NCBI GenBank assembly: GCA_963971225.1
Contig: OZ020270.1
Location: forward strand, 28,705,123 to 28,769,122
Length of the DNA stretch: 64,000 nucleotides
Origin: Melieria omissa
Taxonomy: Eukaryota > Arthropoda > Insecta > Diptera > Ulidiidae
Direction of reading: 5' to 3'
A program made the position numbers and the translations under genes. A model generated the notes under the pieces. The model was not told where the DNA came from. It saw nothing but the letters and a program-made list of their open reading frames with translations, and searched no databases. Positions 22,040 through 33,700 of the stretch are shown one piece after another; position 1 is the first letter of the stretch, and every line of letters starts with the position of its first letter.

Positions 22040-22160
22040 CTTTTTTTGGTGTTTGAAGCAACGGAGTATTGAACATGGATTCGTGCGTCGCATTTGACTC
22101 GCGGCCGCACGCATTAGCCAGCTGAGCTACGTAGCTACGGCAGTCGCCGGCTCTTAATCA
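22040..22160 (-). repeat. Probable tRNA-derived SINE head, diverged
   Basis: On the minus strand the sequence reads GTAGCTCAGCTGGCTAATGC, an A-box-like tRNA 5' region. About 35 bases later comes a degenerate B-box-like GAGTCAAATGCGACGC. It resembles the head of the better preserved SINE at 31472-31811. It does not fold as an intact tRNA. Confidence 0.4.
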
Positions 22161-22406
22161 TTTGTATTAACTCCGAACATAGCTCCCAACAAACACTGAA
22201 CAAAAAAATCTCAAACCTTTGAGAAACCTTTTAATATCAAATTGTTTTCCCGCATTATTTCAATTTTAGAATGAATATCTTCTCAAAAGTTTCTCAAATG
22301 TTTGCTTTCAACTTGAGTACGACTTGAGATGAGTTGAGAAAAAACATTTACCACATTTGATAATTTTGTAATTCTCAATGGGTTAAACTTACGTTTACCT
22401 TAATAT

Positions 22407-22917
22407 TGTTATGAATGCTAGTTCTAGTGGGCTAGTACGTATCACTGGATTGTGCAATTTGAAGATAAAACAACTTTATCCAAACGCAGTCAATGAAAAC
22501 CAACAATCACTTTATTTCACCAATTTTACACTTTACTGTCTTTACACTTAATTATTTGATTAACTACTCCGTGTGGCACCTTCACTAGTCAAAATCAGAC
22601 TGACTCGATGCGCCGCACCCGGCTGCCTTTTATACCTGTCCGGCCATCGCGCAGATCGTTCTCGCACATTCCGGAGTGGACTAAAGGTTTCCATGATGAT
22701 CGCGACTAACATTGTCAGGTTGGACTAAAAGTTTCCATCATTGCCAGGTTGGACTAAAAGTTTCCATCATTGCCAGGTTGGACTAAAAGCTTCCATCATT
22801 ACCAGGTTGGCCTAAAAGTTCCCCTTATTATCGCGGCCGTCGTTGCCAGATTGAATTATAGCACGGCGCGTAGCGACAGGGTTGCTTTGCACAGCGACAG
22901 ACTGTCTTATCGTTACA
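22407..22917 (-). repeat. Gypsy copy 1, 3' LTR (511 bp)
   Basis: It runs from TGTTATGAATGC to CTTATCGTTACA. It contains four or five tandem ~28-bp units around GGTTGGACTAAAAGTTTCCA (about 22712-22830), more than the other LTR, which explains the 114-bp length difference. Just inside lies a purine-rich stretch, AAGTGGTGGGCAG on the element strand, as a polypurine tract. Confidence 0.85.
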
Positions 22918-22928
22918 CTGCCCACCAC

Positions 22929-25900
22929 TTAGACTTGTTCGTCCCGAACAACTGCCGAGGTTCCGCTGTGATAAGGCGCCAGGCGCTCCAAATGGACTAC
23001 CTTCAGCTTAGCGCCTCTGTTGCTGCAACGTTGAATCCTGTATACCACGTCGTTAATCCTAGTCACGACTTCGTAAGGTCCTTCCCATGACGCTTGAAGT
23101 TTCGGAGACAAACCTTTCCTCCGCTGCGGGTTGTAGAGCATTACCAAATCGCCTTCTTGGAACCCTGCTGAGTTGGCCCGTAGATCGTATCTGGCTTTCG
23201 CCTTATCGCTGACCAGTTTGGTGCGGCCTCTTATAAACCGGTGAATTTCCTCCAGTTCCGCCCGATTATTGACCACGTAGTCCGTCTTAGCGCCTCCCGT
23301 CGTGCTGACTACCCCGAACTTCAAGTCAGCGGGTAACCGCAACTCTGTGCCGAACACTGCTCGGACTGGAGTGAGTGATGTCGTGTCGTGTGGGGCTGAC
23401 CTATACGCCATCAGGAACAGGGGGATATGCGTGTCCCAATCCTTTTGATTCCTGCCTACCACTTTCCGCAGGTATTCTTCCAGTGTCCGGTTGAAGCGTT
23501 CCACCATGCCGTCGGACTGTGGGTGCAAAGACGTGGTACGAGTTTTCTTTATCCCCAGCAGCTCACACACTTCCTTGAATACCGCAGACTCGAAATTCCG
23601 GCCTTGATCTGAATGCAACTCCAACGGAACTCCGAACCTGGCTACCCAGTTGTTTACCAGCTTTTCCGAGATCGTAGTGGCCTCCTGGTTAGGAATAGGG
23701 TACACTTCGGGCCATTTGCTGAAATAATCCATTACCACCAGCATATATTTGTTGCCTTGGGTGCTAGTTGGGAATGGGCTGGCGACGTCCATAGCAATCC
23801 GCTCGAAGGGCGCTCCCACGTTGTACTGCTGCATGCGGCCTCGAGATCTTCTTGTCGGCCCTTTCGCGGCTGAACTTCGGTCGCAGCTCTTAATCCACTC
23901 GGCTACAGACTCCTGACATCCTACCCAGTAGAATCGTCTTTTTATTTTGGCGACGGTTTTGGTGATGCCCAGGTGCCCTCCACTGGAGTCGTTATGGTAT
24001 GCTCGATGACCTCGTTAATTCTGCATTTCGGCACTACCATTAGGGAGTTGCTGGTCCGACCATCCACGCTCTCCCATTCGCGGTACAGGCATCCTTCCTT
24101 CAGCCGCAGACTTTTCCACTGTGCCCAGTAAGCCTTCGCGATCGGGCTTTCACCGGCCATCTCCTGCCAGTCTGGACGTGCGCCTTGCTCCTTGCCATCG
24201 ACGATTTTTGCAAGATCCGCATCCTCACGCTGGTCTTTTTGTAGCCTCTCCGCAGACCAATCTTCCTCCGGCATAATGCTTACCAACCGGACGTCCACTA
24301 TCTGTTCTTTGCTTTCGGCTCGCGAGCCCTGCATGCATTCGACTTTGCACGGACGGCGTGACAAGGCATCGGCATTTCCATGGCTACTGCCCTTGCGATG
24401 CTCTATCGTGTAGTCGTAGCTCTGCAGTCGCTCGATCCACCGCGCCAATTGCCCTTCAGGATCTTTAAAGTACAGGAGCCATCTCAATGCCGCATGATCT
24501 GTGCGCAGGTGAAACCTTTGTCCATACAGATATTTGTGGAAGTGTTTTACGCAGTCCAATACCGCCAGCAGTTCTCTCCGTGTCACACAGTAGTTGCGTT
24601 CCGGTTTCGATAGAACCCTACTGTAGTACTCTATCACTTGTTCCTGGCCGTCTATTATCTGTGATAGCACACCGCCAATACTATTCCCGCTTGCATCTGT
24701 ATCCAGCACAAACATCTCCCCAGGCACGGGGAAGGCCAGAATTGGAGCACTGCACAGTTTTTCCTTCACACGTGCAAAAGCCTGTTCCTGCTCCTCGTTC
24801 CACTCGAAAGCTTGGCTCTTTTTCGTCAGTTTGTGCAAGCTGCTGGCTATGTTCGCGAATCCCGGAACAAATCGGCGGTAGTATGTGCACAGGCCCAGGA
24901 AACTGCGGAGTTCGTGTAGATTGCGTGGTCGGGGCCACTCCTTCACCGCCGTGATTTTGCCTTCATCCGTATGTACTCCGCGGGCAGAAACCGTATGACC
25001 CAGATACTTGACCTCCTTTTGGAACAGCGAGCACTTCTTTGGGTTGAGTTTAAGCCCAGCTTTTTGTATGCGCTCGAATACCTCCTTTAGCTTTCGCAGG
25101 TGGTCGTCGAAGCTTTTACCCATCACGATTATGTCGTCGAGGTACACCAGACACGTCCGCCAATGCAGCCCTTTTAGCACGCGTTCCATTAGCCGCTCGA
25201 ATGTTGCTGGTGCGTTGCAGAGTCCAAACGGCATGACGGTGAACTGCCACAAACCATCGCCAACACTGAAAGCCGTTTTCTCCTTGTCTTTGTCTGCAAG
25301 CTCTACCTGCCAATAGCCGCTGCGTAAGTCGAGCGTGGAGAACCACTGCGTGCCTGACAGTGTGTCCAGGGTGTCATCGATCCGAGGTACTGGATAACTG
25401 TCCTTCTTGGTCACATCATTGAGCTTCCGATAGTCCAAACTACTGCCATCCTTTTTCTTGACTAGCACGACCGGCGAGCACCAGCTCTATGACCTTTTCT
25501 TTCCGCATGTTTTCGATCAAATTTGTGACCTCTTCCCTCTTGGCCAGCGGAACTTGTCCGGGCGGTTGGCGAATCGGTTTTGCACTTCCGGTGTCGATGT
25601 TGTGCTTCACTATGGCTGGTCTTCCGCCTGCTTCCGCCGCAAATATTGACCCATAGTGCTGCCGGAGAGACCTCGCCTTCTGTTTCTGCTTGGCCGTCAA
25701 CTCGCTGCCACACTGGTTCTCCTGTGGTATGACACCCATGTTGAAACCGCTCGTGCTATTACCTCCAGGTGGGCTACTCCCCCAATTGACCACTGCTACA
25801 GCTTCTTTACACTCGCCAATTATCTTATCTTTACCGACATATCTGGGTGCATTCAGGGGGTTCAGTATTCTAACTGGTATTCTGCCATTTTTAGGTTCCA

Positions 25901-26310
25901 TTAATGTACGTCCGATGATGATGTTGTCGTGTCCTGGTTTCGGTGCTTCTACAACCCACAGCCGACTCGTCCCATCGTCCACGTCCACCTTTGCCCACAC
26001 AATCGCCTCAGAATTCGCTGGTATCCTCCTGTGTTGACACGATACAGCCTTCCTTACCGCCACGCTTCGCTCATAGCCGGTGTGCAGCGGGAATTCAACG
26101 TTGGCATATCTCAGCACATTTTCCTTCAGGTCCAGCGTAAAGCCTAATCATGAAATCCACGCCGACAATCACGTCTGCTGGTGCCGATAGCAGTCCGTAG
26201 CTGTATGCCATGCAGCGGTTCCCAGTTCTTCAGCAGCTTCCTTTTTATGATCGAATATGACGCTCCAGTATCCAGTGTCAACACGAACAACTTTCCATCT
26301 ATCATTCCTT
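22929..26310 (-). pseudogene. Gypsy copy 1 pol (protease-RT-RNase H-integrase), broken
   Basis: The protease region (about 26310-26120) has lost two blocks present in copy 2. RT and RNase H lie in one frame, 25468-23942. RT shows KKDGS joined directly to LDYRKLN (several residues deleted), then FSTLDLRSGYWQ, FGLCNAPATF and YLDDIIVM. RNase H shows FVLDTDASGNSIGGVLSQ and LRTDHAALRWL. A 1-base loss near 24002 shifts the frame at VIEAYH. Integrase resumes at 23834-22929 with the D, D, E residues in AMDVASPFP, LHSDQGRNFES and MVERFNRTLEE, then a GPY-type C-terminus (WEGPYEVVTRIND). The enzyme set is recognisable but not translatable as one protein. Confidence 0.9.
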
Positions 26311-26480
26311 CAATTGTCAAGGCTGCTGGGCTGTCGTTTCAGCTGTGAGACAAGGATGGTGGGGCGGCAGATTGTGGGGATCAGCTCACGCCCCTTTGGG
26401 CTGACCCGTTTCAGTTTAACGGCTCCTCGTCCTCAGCCCTGCGCTTGTTGGCTGAGCCCCCATTGTCAGTATTCCTCGCT

Positions 26481-27774
26481 TCAGGCGATTGCGATCGAGT
26501 ACGGCCTCTTTCGTTGGCGGCAGTCTCGTGATATGTGGCCCTGCTTGCCACATACCCAGCAAACAACTTTAGAGGAGACCACCCGTGGCCTGTCCGGTGG
26601 CTCAGAGCTTATGGCCTGGATCGTAATGTCGTTGTCTGGCTGGATCTGGCGTATCCTTGCAGGTGCATACCGAGTGCTCCCAATCCATGTCGCCTCATAT
26701 GTCATCGCGCTGGTCACCGTCCCCCTAAATGTCGGCTTGCCCATCATCAACGCACTGCGACGTGTCTCCGGGTCATGAAGACCTTCAATAAACGCCTCTA
26801 TCTTCATCCTTTCGAGATCATCAGCGCCGAAGGACGGGTAGCACAGCTGCACGAGCCGCTCAATGTCTGCTGCATATGTCTGCAGCGCCTCGTTGGATCT
26901 TTGTCTGCGATTCTTCAGCTCACAGTAGTACAGCGTTCTGTTGTGCTCGTCGCTGTATTTGGCTGCCAGCGCCCTTATGACGGTCTTGTACTCACTTCGT
27001 AAACATTCTGGAACTGATTTTATTACCTCAACTGCAGCACCTTTAAGAGCCAGCGCCAATCTCCGACCTTTCCTTACATCGGTCCACTGATTTTCTAGAG
27101 CAGCCAGGTCGAATTGCAGCTTGAAGGTATCGAACGGCGTAGTCCTATCATAAGTAGGCACTTCTGCTCGGGTGGCAAGACTTTCCGGAACCGGCGGCAA
27201 CCATTCTCGTGGCTGTACCTCCCTAAGCCGCTCGTCCATTTTTCTGTTCATCGAGTCCTCCAGACTATCAACTCGTTTGTTCAGGGAATCATCCAGGTCG
27301 TCGACTCGTTTATCCAAGTGCTCTACTCGCGTCTCCAGGTGCTCGACTTTCCCATTAATCCTGTCTGGGATTTCCTCCACTTTCTGCTCCAAGCGCGCAG
27401 AATTTTCCTGAAGCTTGCTGGACAACTCTCGATTTACATTTTCAAGTTTTGCTGCCATCTGCGCCGACATTTCACGATTGGAAGTCTCGAACATGCCTTT
27501 CATTGCAACCATAAGCTGGCTCATGTCCATTGCTTGTGGTGGCGCAGCCGCTGCAGCCGTACTTTGCATCGACGCCGCACCCGCAGGCGATTCCTCCACC
27601 TTGGCCGACGCCTCTAGCTCCTGCGTTCCGAACTCGTGCGCAGCCCAATCGATGCCTCGTGCCTCACACGCCCCTCGCAAGCGCATCTGCAACTTTCCCG
27701 CCAGCAGTCGGCAAATTCCAGGCAGCCAGCTCCTTCTTCAGCTGGTCCACGTTCAGCAGCTCGAGTTTAACCAT
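26481..27774 (-). pseudogene. Gypsy copy 1 gag
   Basis: The start ATG at 27774 opens MVKLELLNVDQLKKEL, the beginning of a SAP-like DNA-binding helix pair. A 5-base loss relative to copy 2 shifts the frame after about residue 27. The downstream frame (27692-26481) is otherwise open. It encodes a coiled-coil stretch (HLETRVEHLDKRVDDLDDSL), the gag core (PFDTFKLQFDLAALENQW, YYCELKNRRQRSNEALQTYA) and a zinc knuckle CWVCGKQGHISRDC. Gag forms the particle that packages element RNA. Confidence 0.85.
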
Positions 27775-27834
27775 GTCCGTGCTTTATTTATTTAGTTTTT
27801 TTTTGTTTATTTTCTGACACCAAATGTTACGAAT

Positions 27835-28231
27835 GCTAGTTCTAGTGGGCTAGTACGTATCACTGGATTGTGCAATTTGAAGATAAAACAACTTTAATAT
27901 CCCAACGCAATCAATGGAAACCAACAATCACTTTATATCACCAATTTCACACTTTACTGTCTTTACACTTAATTATTTGCTTAATTACTCCATGTGGCAC
28001 CTTCAGTAGTCAAAATCAGACTGACTCGCTGCGCCGCACCCGGCTGCCTTTTATACCTGTCCGGCCATCGCGCAGATCGTTCTCGCACATTCCGGAGTGG
28101 ACTAAAGGTTTCCATGATGATCGCGACCATCATTGCCAGGTTGGACTAAAAATTTCCCTTATTATCGAATTATAGAACTTCGCGTAGCGACAGGGTTGCT
28201 TTGCACAGCGACAGACTGTCTTATCGTTACA
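27835..28231 (-). repeat. Gypsy copy 1, 5' LTR (397 bp)
   Basis: It runs from TGTTACGAATGC to CTTATCGTTACA, and has fewer internal GGACTAAA units than the 3' LTR. Adjacent on the element strand is TGGTGTCAGAA, the start of a primer-binding site. Confidence 0.85.
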
Positions 28232-28393
28232 ATATGAACTAAATGATTTTTGTACCTTAATAAAATGTTACGTTATGTTTGCCTCAATATGCAATGAATG
28301 AAATGAACCTTAATGTATGTACATTACATATGAAATGCTATGAAAATATTATTTATGTATCTATTCTGTTTTATATTTCACGCGAATTGCAAC

Positions 28394-29060
28394 CAGTGTG
28401 CTTACTTAATTTTTCATTTATGTGGTAGACCCAATGAAAAAAATGTGGTAGATTTGAATGAAATGTGGTAGATTTTTTTTATTGTACATTAATTGTATTT
28501 TATTGCATTTGTACAATTCTGCACTTTAACCGGTGCCGGGTTTCTTCTCATTGTTTTTGTATTGTTGACTATATTTTTTTCTTTTTTGGGAGATCGGACT
28601 CGCAAATTTCAGCAGCAGGTACAACTTCGCGTCGTAAAACTTCGTCCCGTCCAAGCGCATTGCCATCGCCATGCGATATTCTTAAAAACTAAACGTTACT
28701 AAAAAATAAAGGCAAATATGATTCAACTTTTTTAGAAATTTTTCCATTTTAATTGCATCTGCCACCAAAACAATTGTCAAACTGTCAACTATTTGTAGTG
28801 CACTGCTTTCCAAGTGATGAGAGTGCTACCACATATGTTTTTTTTGCACATTTTCACTTATAATGTTCAATGCAGCCCTAACATAAATTTTACAACATAA
28901 AGTTCTAATTTACTTGTATTAATAGGTTGGTTAATAGAAAAATGTATGCTCCACAAAAATGTGGTAGATTTTAAGCCCTCCGTGGTAGATGTGGTAGAAA
29001 CTTGATTTTAAAAATAATTGTGGTAGATCTACCACATATGTGGTAGAAGTAAGCACACTG
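28394..29060. mobile_element. hAT MITE, 667 bp, with GTGGTAGA subterminal repeats
   Basis: A perfect 14-bp terminal inverted repeat CAGTGTGCTTACTT is flanked by an exact 8-bp duplication, ATTGCAAC (28386-28393 and 29061-29068), diagnostic of hAT. At least eight direct and one inverted copy of GTGGTAGA cluster near the two ends, as transposase-binding repeats do in other hAT elements. It has no transposase, so it would be mobilised in trans. Confidence 0.9.
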
Positions 29061-29080
29061 ATTGCAACGCCAATCAAGAA

Positions 29081-29290
29081 GCGAATTGGATTCCATCCGT
29101 TCCGCTCGTTTGAGATACATTTGAGAATTTTAAATTCTCAATTTGAGAATAAAGGCAAATTTCCATAATAAAAATATGCGAATATGGCGAATTGGATTCC
29201 ATCCGTTCCGCTCGTTTGAGATATATTTGAGAATTTTAAATTCTCAATTTGAGAATAAAGGCAAATTTCCAAATTTCCAATAAAGGCAAA
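29081..29290. repeat. 106-bp tandem duplication
   Basis: GCGAATTGGATTCCATCCG through TTTGAGAATAAAGGCAAATT occurs at 29081 and again at 29187, with small differences. Confidence 0.7.
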
Positions 29291-29301
29291 TTGCCTTTTA
29301 A

Positions 29302-29957
29302 GGGGAGGTTCTCATTCAAAACTTTCAAAAATTCGATTTTTTTTTCTTTACATTTTTTGAAAGGTATTAGTGTCGCTCTCGGCTCGGAACGCGCGCTCAA
29401 AACTTTAAAAGCGTTTATCTCAAAACATGATTTTTCTAAACTGCGTACAATCTCATTTGAAAACGGTGCAACTGAAAGACTTCATGTTTTGTTTTCTCGA
29501 AAAAAGACCCTTTTCATTGGAGTAATGACCTATAAAATCTACAAATTCTTTGTATTAACTATTTTTTGTGAAGCTTCAAAGTATAGAAAAAGGGCTAAAA
29601 AATCGATTTCAAAGTTTGAGATCGCACCATTATGTCAAATTTGAAGTTTTTTACCCGTTCTTAGGTCATTCCTCCAATAAAAGTATCCTACTTTCGAGCC
29701 TTATAATTGGTTTTGTGTTTCAGATCGATCCTGAGGCAGCAGGCTGTACGCAGTTTTGTTATTCCACGCGAACCGCATCTTAGACGGAACGTCACCACGG
29801 GCGCCATTTTGTTTTTTTCGTCTTGAAAAACTTTGTAAATAATGACGAAAATATAAGCTTTTTGAATCCTAAAACTGTTTTTTCCTATGTTTTTTTATTG
29901 GCGCACAAAAAAATTCTAAATTTTGCTTTTTTTAGTCATTTGAATGAGAACCTCCCC
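29302..29957. mobile_element. TTAA-flanked MITE, 656 bp (GGGGAGGTTCTCATTCAAA ends)
   Basis: TTAA lies at 29298-29301 and 29958-29961. The 19-bp terminal repeat is perfect and shares GGGGAGGTTCT with the element at 17201-17929, with a related interior (GCCATTTTG near the right end). It is non-coding. Confidence 0.85.
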
Positions 29958-30123
29958 TTAAGTTGAGAACGCCATAACAGTATATTTGAGATAAATTTGA
30001 GAACAAACGTTTGAGATTTGAGAAAGAAATTTGATTCAAATATACCTTAATTTGAGATAAGTCATTAATGTTTGTTGGGCTACGGCAGTCGCAGGCTCTT
30101 AATCATATGTATTAACTCCGATG

Positions 30124-31456
30124 CGAGTTCTTGTCAGCAGGTGCTTCTATTGTTGTCTCATTCTTGCACATGCATGTATAAGCAATTAATGTTTTGATGG
30201 TTGTCAAATGGTTTGTTTCAGTTTAAATGAAAGGCAAATTGCAGCAATATTTGGTCTGATATGGGCCAAATTTCATGCAAATGTATTGGTAAATTGAAAA
30301 AATGTTATGAATGTATTGGAGTTTCGGTCAGTCCCCTGTCGGACCTAAGACAACTAGTTCCCAAAATTCATTGGTTTTCCAACTGGTTTTTTGTAGTCAA
30401 TTGGACAACTAGTTGTCAAAGTAGCTGTCAGCGGATGCAGAAGTCAGTCAGTTCGCGTCTAATCGTTCACGTTCTGCGTGCGCGTTCATAGGCGAGAAGA
30501 GACATAAAAATACGAAACGAAACGAGAGACGAGACGAGAGGTGAAATAAGCAACAATATTCTGTTACGGCTTAGAACAACAACGTAGAAATGTTTGCATT
30601 TTTCGAACTTTCTGTTTCTATGACTCGAAGTTCGCTCGGTTTGCACGTTTTGTCTTGAATGATTTCAGTTAGAATTTTGCGTGGTTACGTAAAGCAACGA
30701 ATTGCAGCAGCAGCTTTAAGGTATTTATTTATGAAATTAATCTTTAATTCATTTATTTATTTATTAATTGCAGGCGAAGTCCCCCAAACAGTTCCGGCAA
30801 AAGTGTGTCAACAAGTCGAATTTCATCTTGGTTCATCTTTAAAAGCACCAACAATTTCTTTTTCTTCGCGATGATTTTTTGTTTTTATTTATTTATTTAT
30901 TTAGCCAAATGTACAATAAGACTTATTGACTAAGAGATAACATTAAGAGTAATTGGTAATGGTAATTATAAAAAAGATCTTAATTTAGTGAGGACGTCGT
31001 TCTTTGGCAGAGCGACATCGAGATCTGAAAATTCGTTTATTTTTAAATATTTTTAAAATAAAATAATTATTTAAAAAATTCAGTTTTATATTCCCCATAA
31101 AAATGGAGTGGTTTGAAAACTAATCCAGAATAAACTAGTGTGTAAACTAGTGGCTTTGCAACTGGTTTGAAAACTGGTTTAGACTAGGTTTGGCTTGGAC
31201 TAGTTTCAAATGGATGCAGACGAGGACAATTGACCGTCGCCTAGGACACCGCCATGTTAAAAGGGTGCGTTTACTCCAAGGAAACGAGTCGGTTCTGAGG
31301 TCATATATGACTGTCAAGCGACCAGTTGAAAAACTAGACTTGGACCAGTCCGATTTCCTGCAGGGTCACGTCTTGTAGGGAACGCTTCTGTTTTTATTGT
31401 GAGTGGCATATGCGTGTATGTGTATTAGAGAGCGCGATTGTGCATTTGAAATTGGT
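30124..31456. other. Unassigned region
   Basis: No gene is recognised. It contains CTAGTTTGAAAACTGG-type repeated phrases near 31110-31210 and a (TTTA)n tract near 30885. Short ORFs here have no family resemblance. Confidence 0.4.
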
Positions 31457-31471
31457 TTCAAGACACTTAGC

Positions 31472-31811
31472 ACGGCAGCCGCCGTGGCTCAGTTGGTTAG
31501 TGCGCGGTCCAACGAGTCGCATGCAGAGCGACGCAAGATCGAATACTGCATGTAGTAACACCTAAAAAAAATAACGGGAAACTCGTTTTCTCTTTCGGTG
31601 GCTGTCCTCTCAGCTGGAAATGGCAAACCTCTGAGAGTAAAAATTGCCTATGAAAAAGCTCCCAACCTGCCGTTCGGAACCGGCATAAAACTGTAGGTCC
31701 CTTCCACCCGCGTACAAAATTCACACGCACAACACGGGTGGTCGCGGGAAGCTAGGCCTTAGTCTCGCGTAAGCGGGCTGTCGTGCCAATCAATTATTAT
31801 TATTATTATTA
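31472..31811 (+). repeat. tRNA-derived SINE, full length
   Basis: It is flanked by a perfect 15-bp target duplication, TTCAAGACACTTAGC (31457-31471 and 31812-31826). The head carries an A-box-like TGGCTCAGTTGGTTAGTGC and a B-box-like GATCGAATACT, the internal RNA polymerase III promoter. The tail is (ATT)n. It is non-coding and moved in trans by a LINE. Confidence 0.9.
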
Positions 31812-31934
31812 TTCAAGACACTTAGCCTAGGCGTATACGGACACGCAGGCCGCACACGCAGCACAGCTCAGCGTAGTTCAATTTTTTGTAAATAATGCAG
31901 TACCATATGACAGCGTATACAGTAAAGCTGCGAC

Positions 31935-32035
31935 ATCGACCGAAAAACATCGATTTTATGAACATCGATGTTATGCGGAAGGAAGTATCGATGTTGATAA
32001 AACATCGGCTAAAAAACATCGATGTTTTTTTAGTC
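31935..32035. promoter_or_regulatory. Left subterminal CATCGATG repeats of the hAT
   Basis: Five or so copies of (A)ACATCGATGTT or close variants lie within ~100 bases of the left end. Subterminal repeats of this kind are transposase-binding sites in studied hAT elements; that role is inferred here. Confidence 0.6.
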
Positions 32036-32460
32036 GGAATGTTAGCTACATATCTCATATATTTTTTTTATCATATTAAATAAAATCACATACCAATTTT
32101 GTTCAGTTCAGATCACCATCTGGAGTATTGATTTAATCTACAAATCAATAATTACATACGTACATATGAAATATTTCTTTACAAAACATAACCACTTGGG
32201 TATTGATTTAATCTACACATGAAATAATTACATACGTACATATGAAAAATTTCTTTCCAAAAAATAAATGCTACAAAACTATGACATAAAAGATTACATT
32301 TAACATTACTTTAATTTCCAAAAATTGCTATTTACAGTTTGTAAAAAAAGGAGTTTATTCAGTTTTTCTCCCGATAAGCAACTTCTTTTGCAGGTGAAAT
32401 ATTCCCTGCTGTTGAAAAAACACGCTCTGACGGCACTGAAGTCGCCATCACTGTTAAATA

Positions 32461-33700
32461 TCAGGTCAGTCCATAAGTTCGTGCGTTTTTTTCAATAGTT
32501 TCAGAATAGTCGCTTTTTACATTCAAAAAATTATTCGTGGGAGATAACGGAATTTTTTTAATTTTCTGCGGTGTATTGTGCATTCAACAAGTGATTTTAA
32601 TCGCGGATAAAAGCACGCTTTCTTAAAAAATAAAATGGATTCTTCGAACCAGTATAAAAGGCATATTTTGTATTTTTTTTTATAAAACTGGAAAAAATGT
32701 AAAAACTGCTGCTGCAGAAATAAATGCAGCTCATTGGGAAAATGTCGTGAGTGTAAGGACTGCGAAAAAGTGGTTTCCGAAGTGGCGCTTGTGAGGTTGA
32801 GGATACCTCACGCTCTTGTCGCCCTGAGGTCCTTAAGTCTGCGCCTTGCTGGAACTCGTGGAAGCGGAGCCAAGTTGGACAGTCGATATGATGGCTGGAA
32901 GGTTAAATTCATCCCAAGGAACAGTTTACAGGCACCTGGCTCAATTGGGCAAGGTTCCAAAGCTTGGAAAATGGGTTCCGCATAAATTTCCCTTCGCAAA
33001 GAGTGTGAATACAGCATAGAGTGAATGTGTGTTCTCAGCTGCTACAGCGGCTTAGAAATTAGAGTTTTTGAACCGTATTGTTACTGAGAATGAAAATGGG
33101 TCCTTTACAACAATCTTGTTCGCAAACGCCAGTGGTTAGATAAGGTGAATCACCAGAACCAACCTCCAGAGATGGCCTTCACCTCAAGAAGATTCTCTTG
33201 CTTATTTGGTGGGATATCACCGGTATCGTTTATTTTGATCTGATTGACCCAACCAGACGATCACAGCTGATTATTATTGCCATCAACTATCCAAACTGAA
33301 TAAAGCACTTGCAAAAAATCGACCGTCTTTAGCCAATAGACGCAAAGTTTTGTTTCACTACGACAACGAAAGACTGCATAATGCAAGACAGACCTTAGGC
33401 AAGCTGAATGAGCTAGGATGGGAGCTAATGTCGCATCCACCATACTCTCCGGATATTACACCTTGCGATTATCACCTTTTCCGCGGAATTCAGTTCCATA
33501 TGAGTAATAAGAGCTACACCTCAAAATGAGCTATAAAAACGGATATCGACGCGTATTTTGGCTCCAAGGACAAACAATTTTTTGAGCAGGGAATTAAAAC
33601 TTTGCCTAAACATTGGGAAGATATTGTAAATAATGCAAGAAAATATATTATTGATAAATAAATACTGAAAACTTCTTTTTTATTTATTTAAAAACCACCT
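32461..33700 (+). mobile_element. Second mariner, inserted in the hAT transposase
   Basis: TA at 32459-32460 is followed by the mariner-like end TCAGGTCAGTCCATAAGTTC. The matching right terminal repeat is not present, so the right end is lost near 33690-33700. It belongs to a different subfamily from the mariner at 6470-8509. Confidence 0.75.
32635..33660 (+). pseudogene. mariner-2 transposase, degenerate
   Basis: ATG 32635 begins MDSSNQYKRHILYFFF, then NVKTAAAEINAAHWENV and VRTAKKWFPKW, the mariner N-terminal domain, broken by stops. The C-terminal third (about 33296-33658) reads NRPSLANRRKVLFHYDN, then LMSHPPYSPDITPCDYHLF. This gives the second and third catalytic positions (YDN and CDYHLF), with an in-frame TGA after YTSK. 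It ends AEYIIDK-like and TAA. Multiple lesions make it inactive. Confidence 0.82.

Larger units (their letters stand above)
22407..28231 (-). mobile_element. Gypsy-type LTR retrotransposon, copy 1 (5.8 kb)
   Basis: The LTRs start TGTTA and end TTACA, and the element is flanked by ATAT (22403-22406 and 28232-28235). Order on the minus strand is LTR, primer-binding site, gag, protease, RT, RNase H, integrase, LTR. The reading frames carry several lesions: a gag frameshift, protease deletions, a deletion at the RT start and a 1-bp loss near 24002. Compared with copy 2 (36869-42832), the primer-binding site is cut from about 18 to about 11 matching bases. It is not autonomous. Confidence 0.92.
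22189..30080. mobile_element. Putative composite DNA element with CCCAACAAACA ends
   Basis: The left end reads CCCAACAAACACTGA, and the right end read inward is CCCAACAAACATTAA. Both terminal regions are rich in TCTCAAA/TTTGAGA repeats. Between them lie Gypsy copy 1, a hAT MITE and a TTAA MITE, so the original element would have been much smaller. Imperfect ~45-bp direct repeats (22133-22178 and 30080-30123) flank it. The superfamily is not identified. Confidence 0.4.

Noticed and set aside
21840..22060. Minus-strand gene fragment with an intron-like GTAAGA...TTTCAG
   Set aside because: The flanking translated pieces are short, basic and unlike any known family, and no second exon is found.
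31478..31560. Possible tRNA gene
   Set aside because: A- and B-box-like motifs are present but no cloverleaf closes, and the unit has a SINE tail with a 15-bp target duplication.
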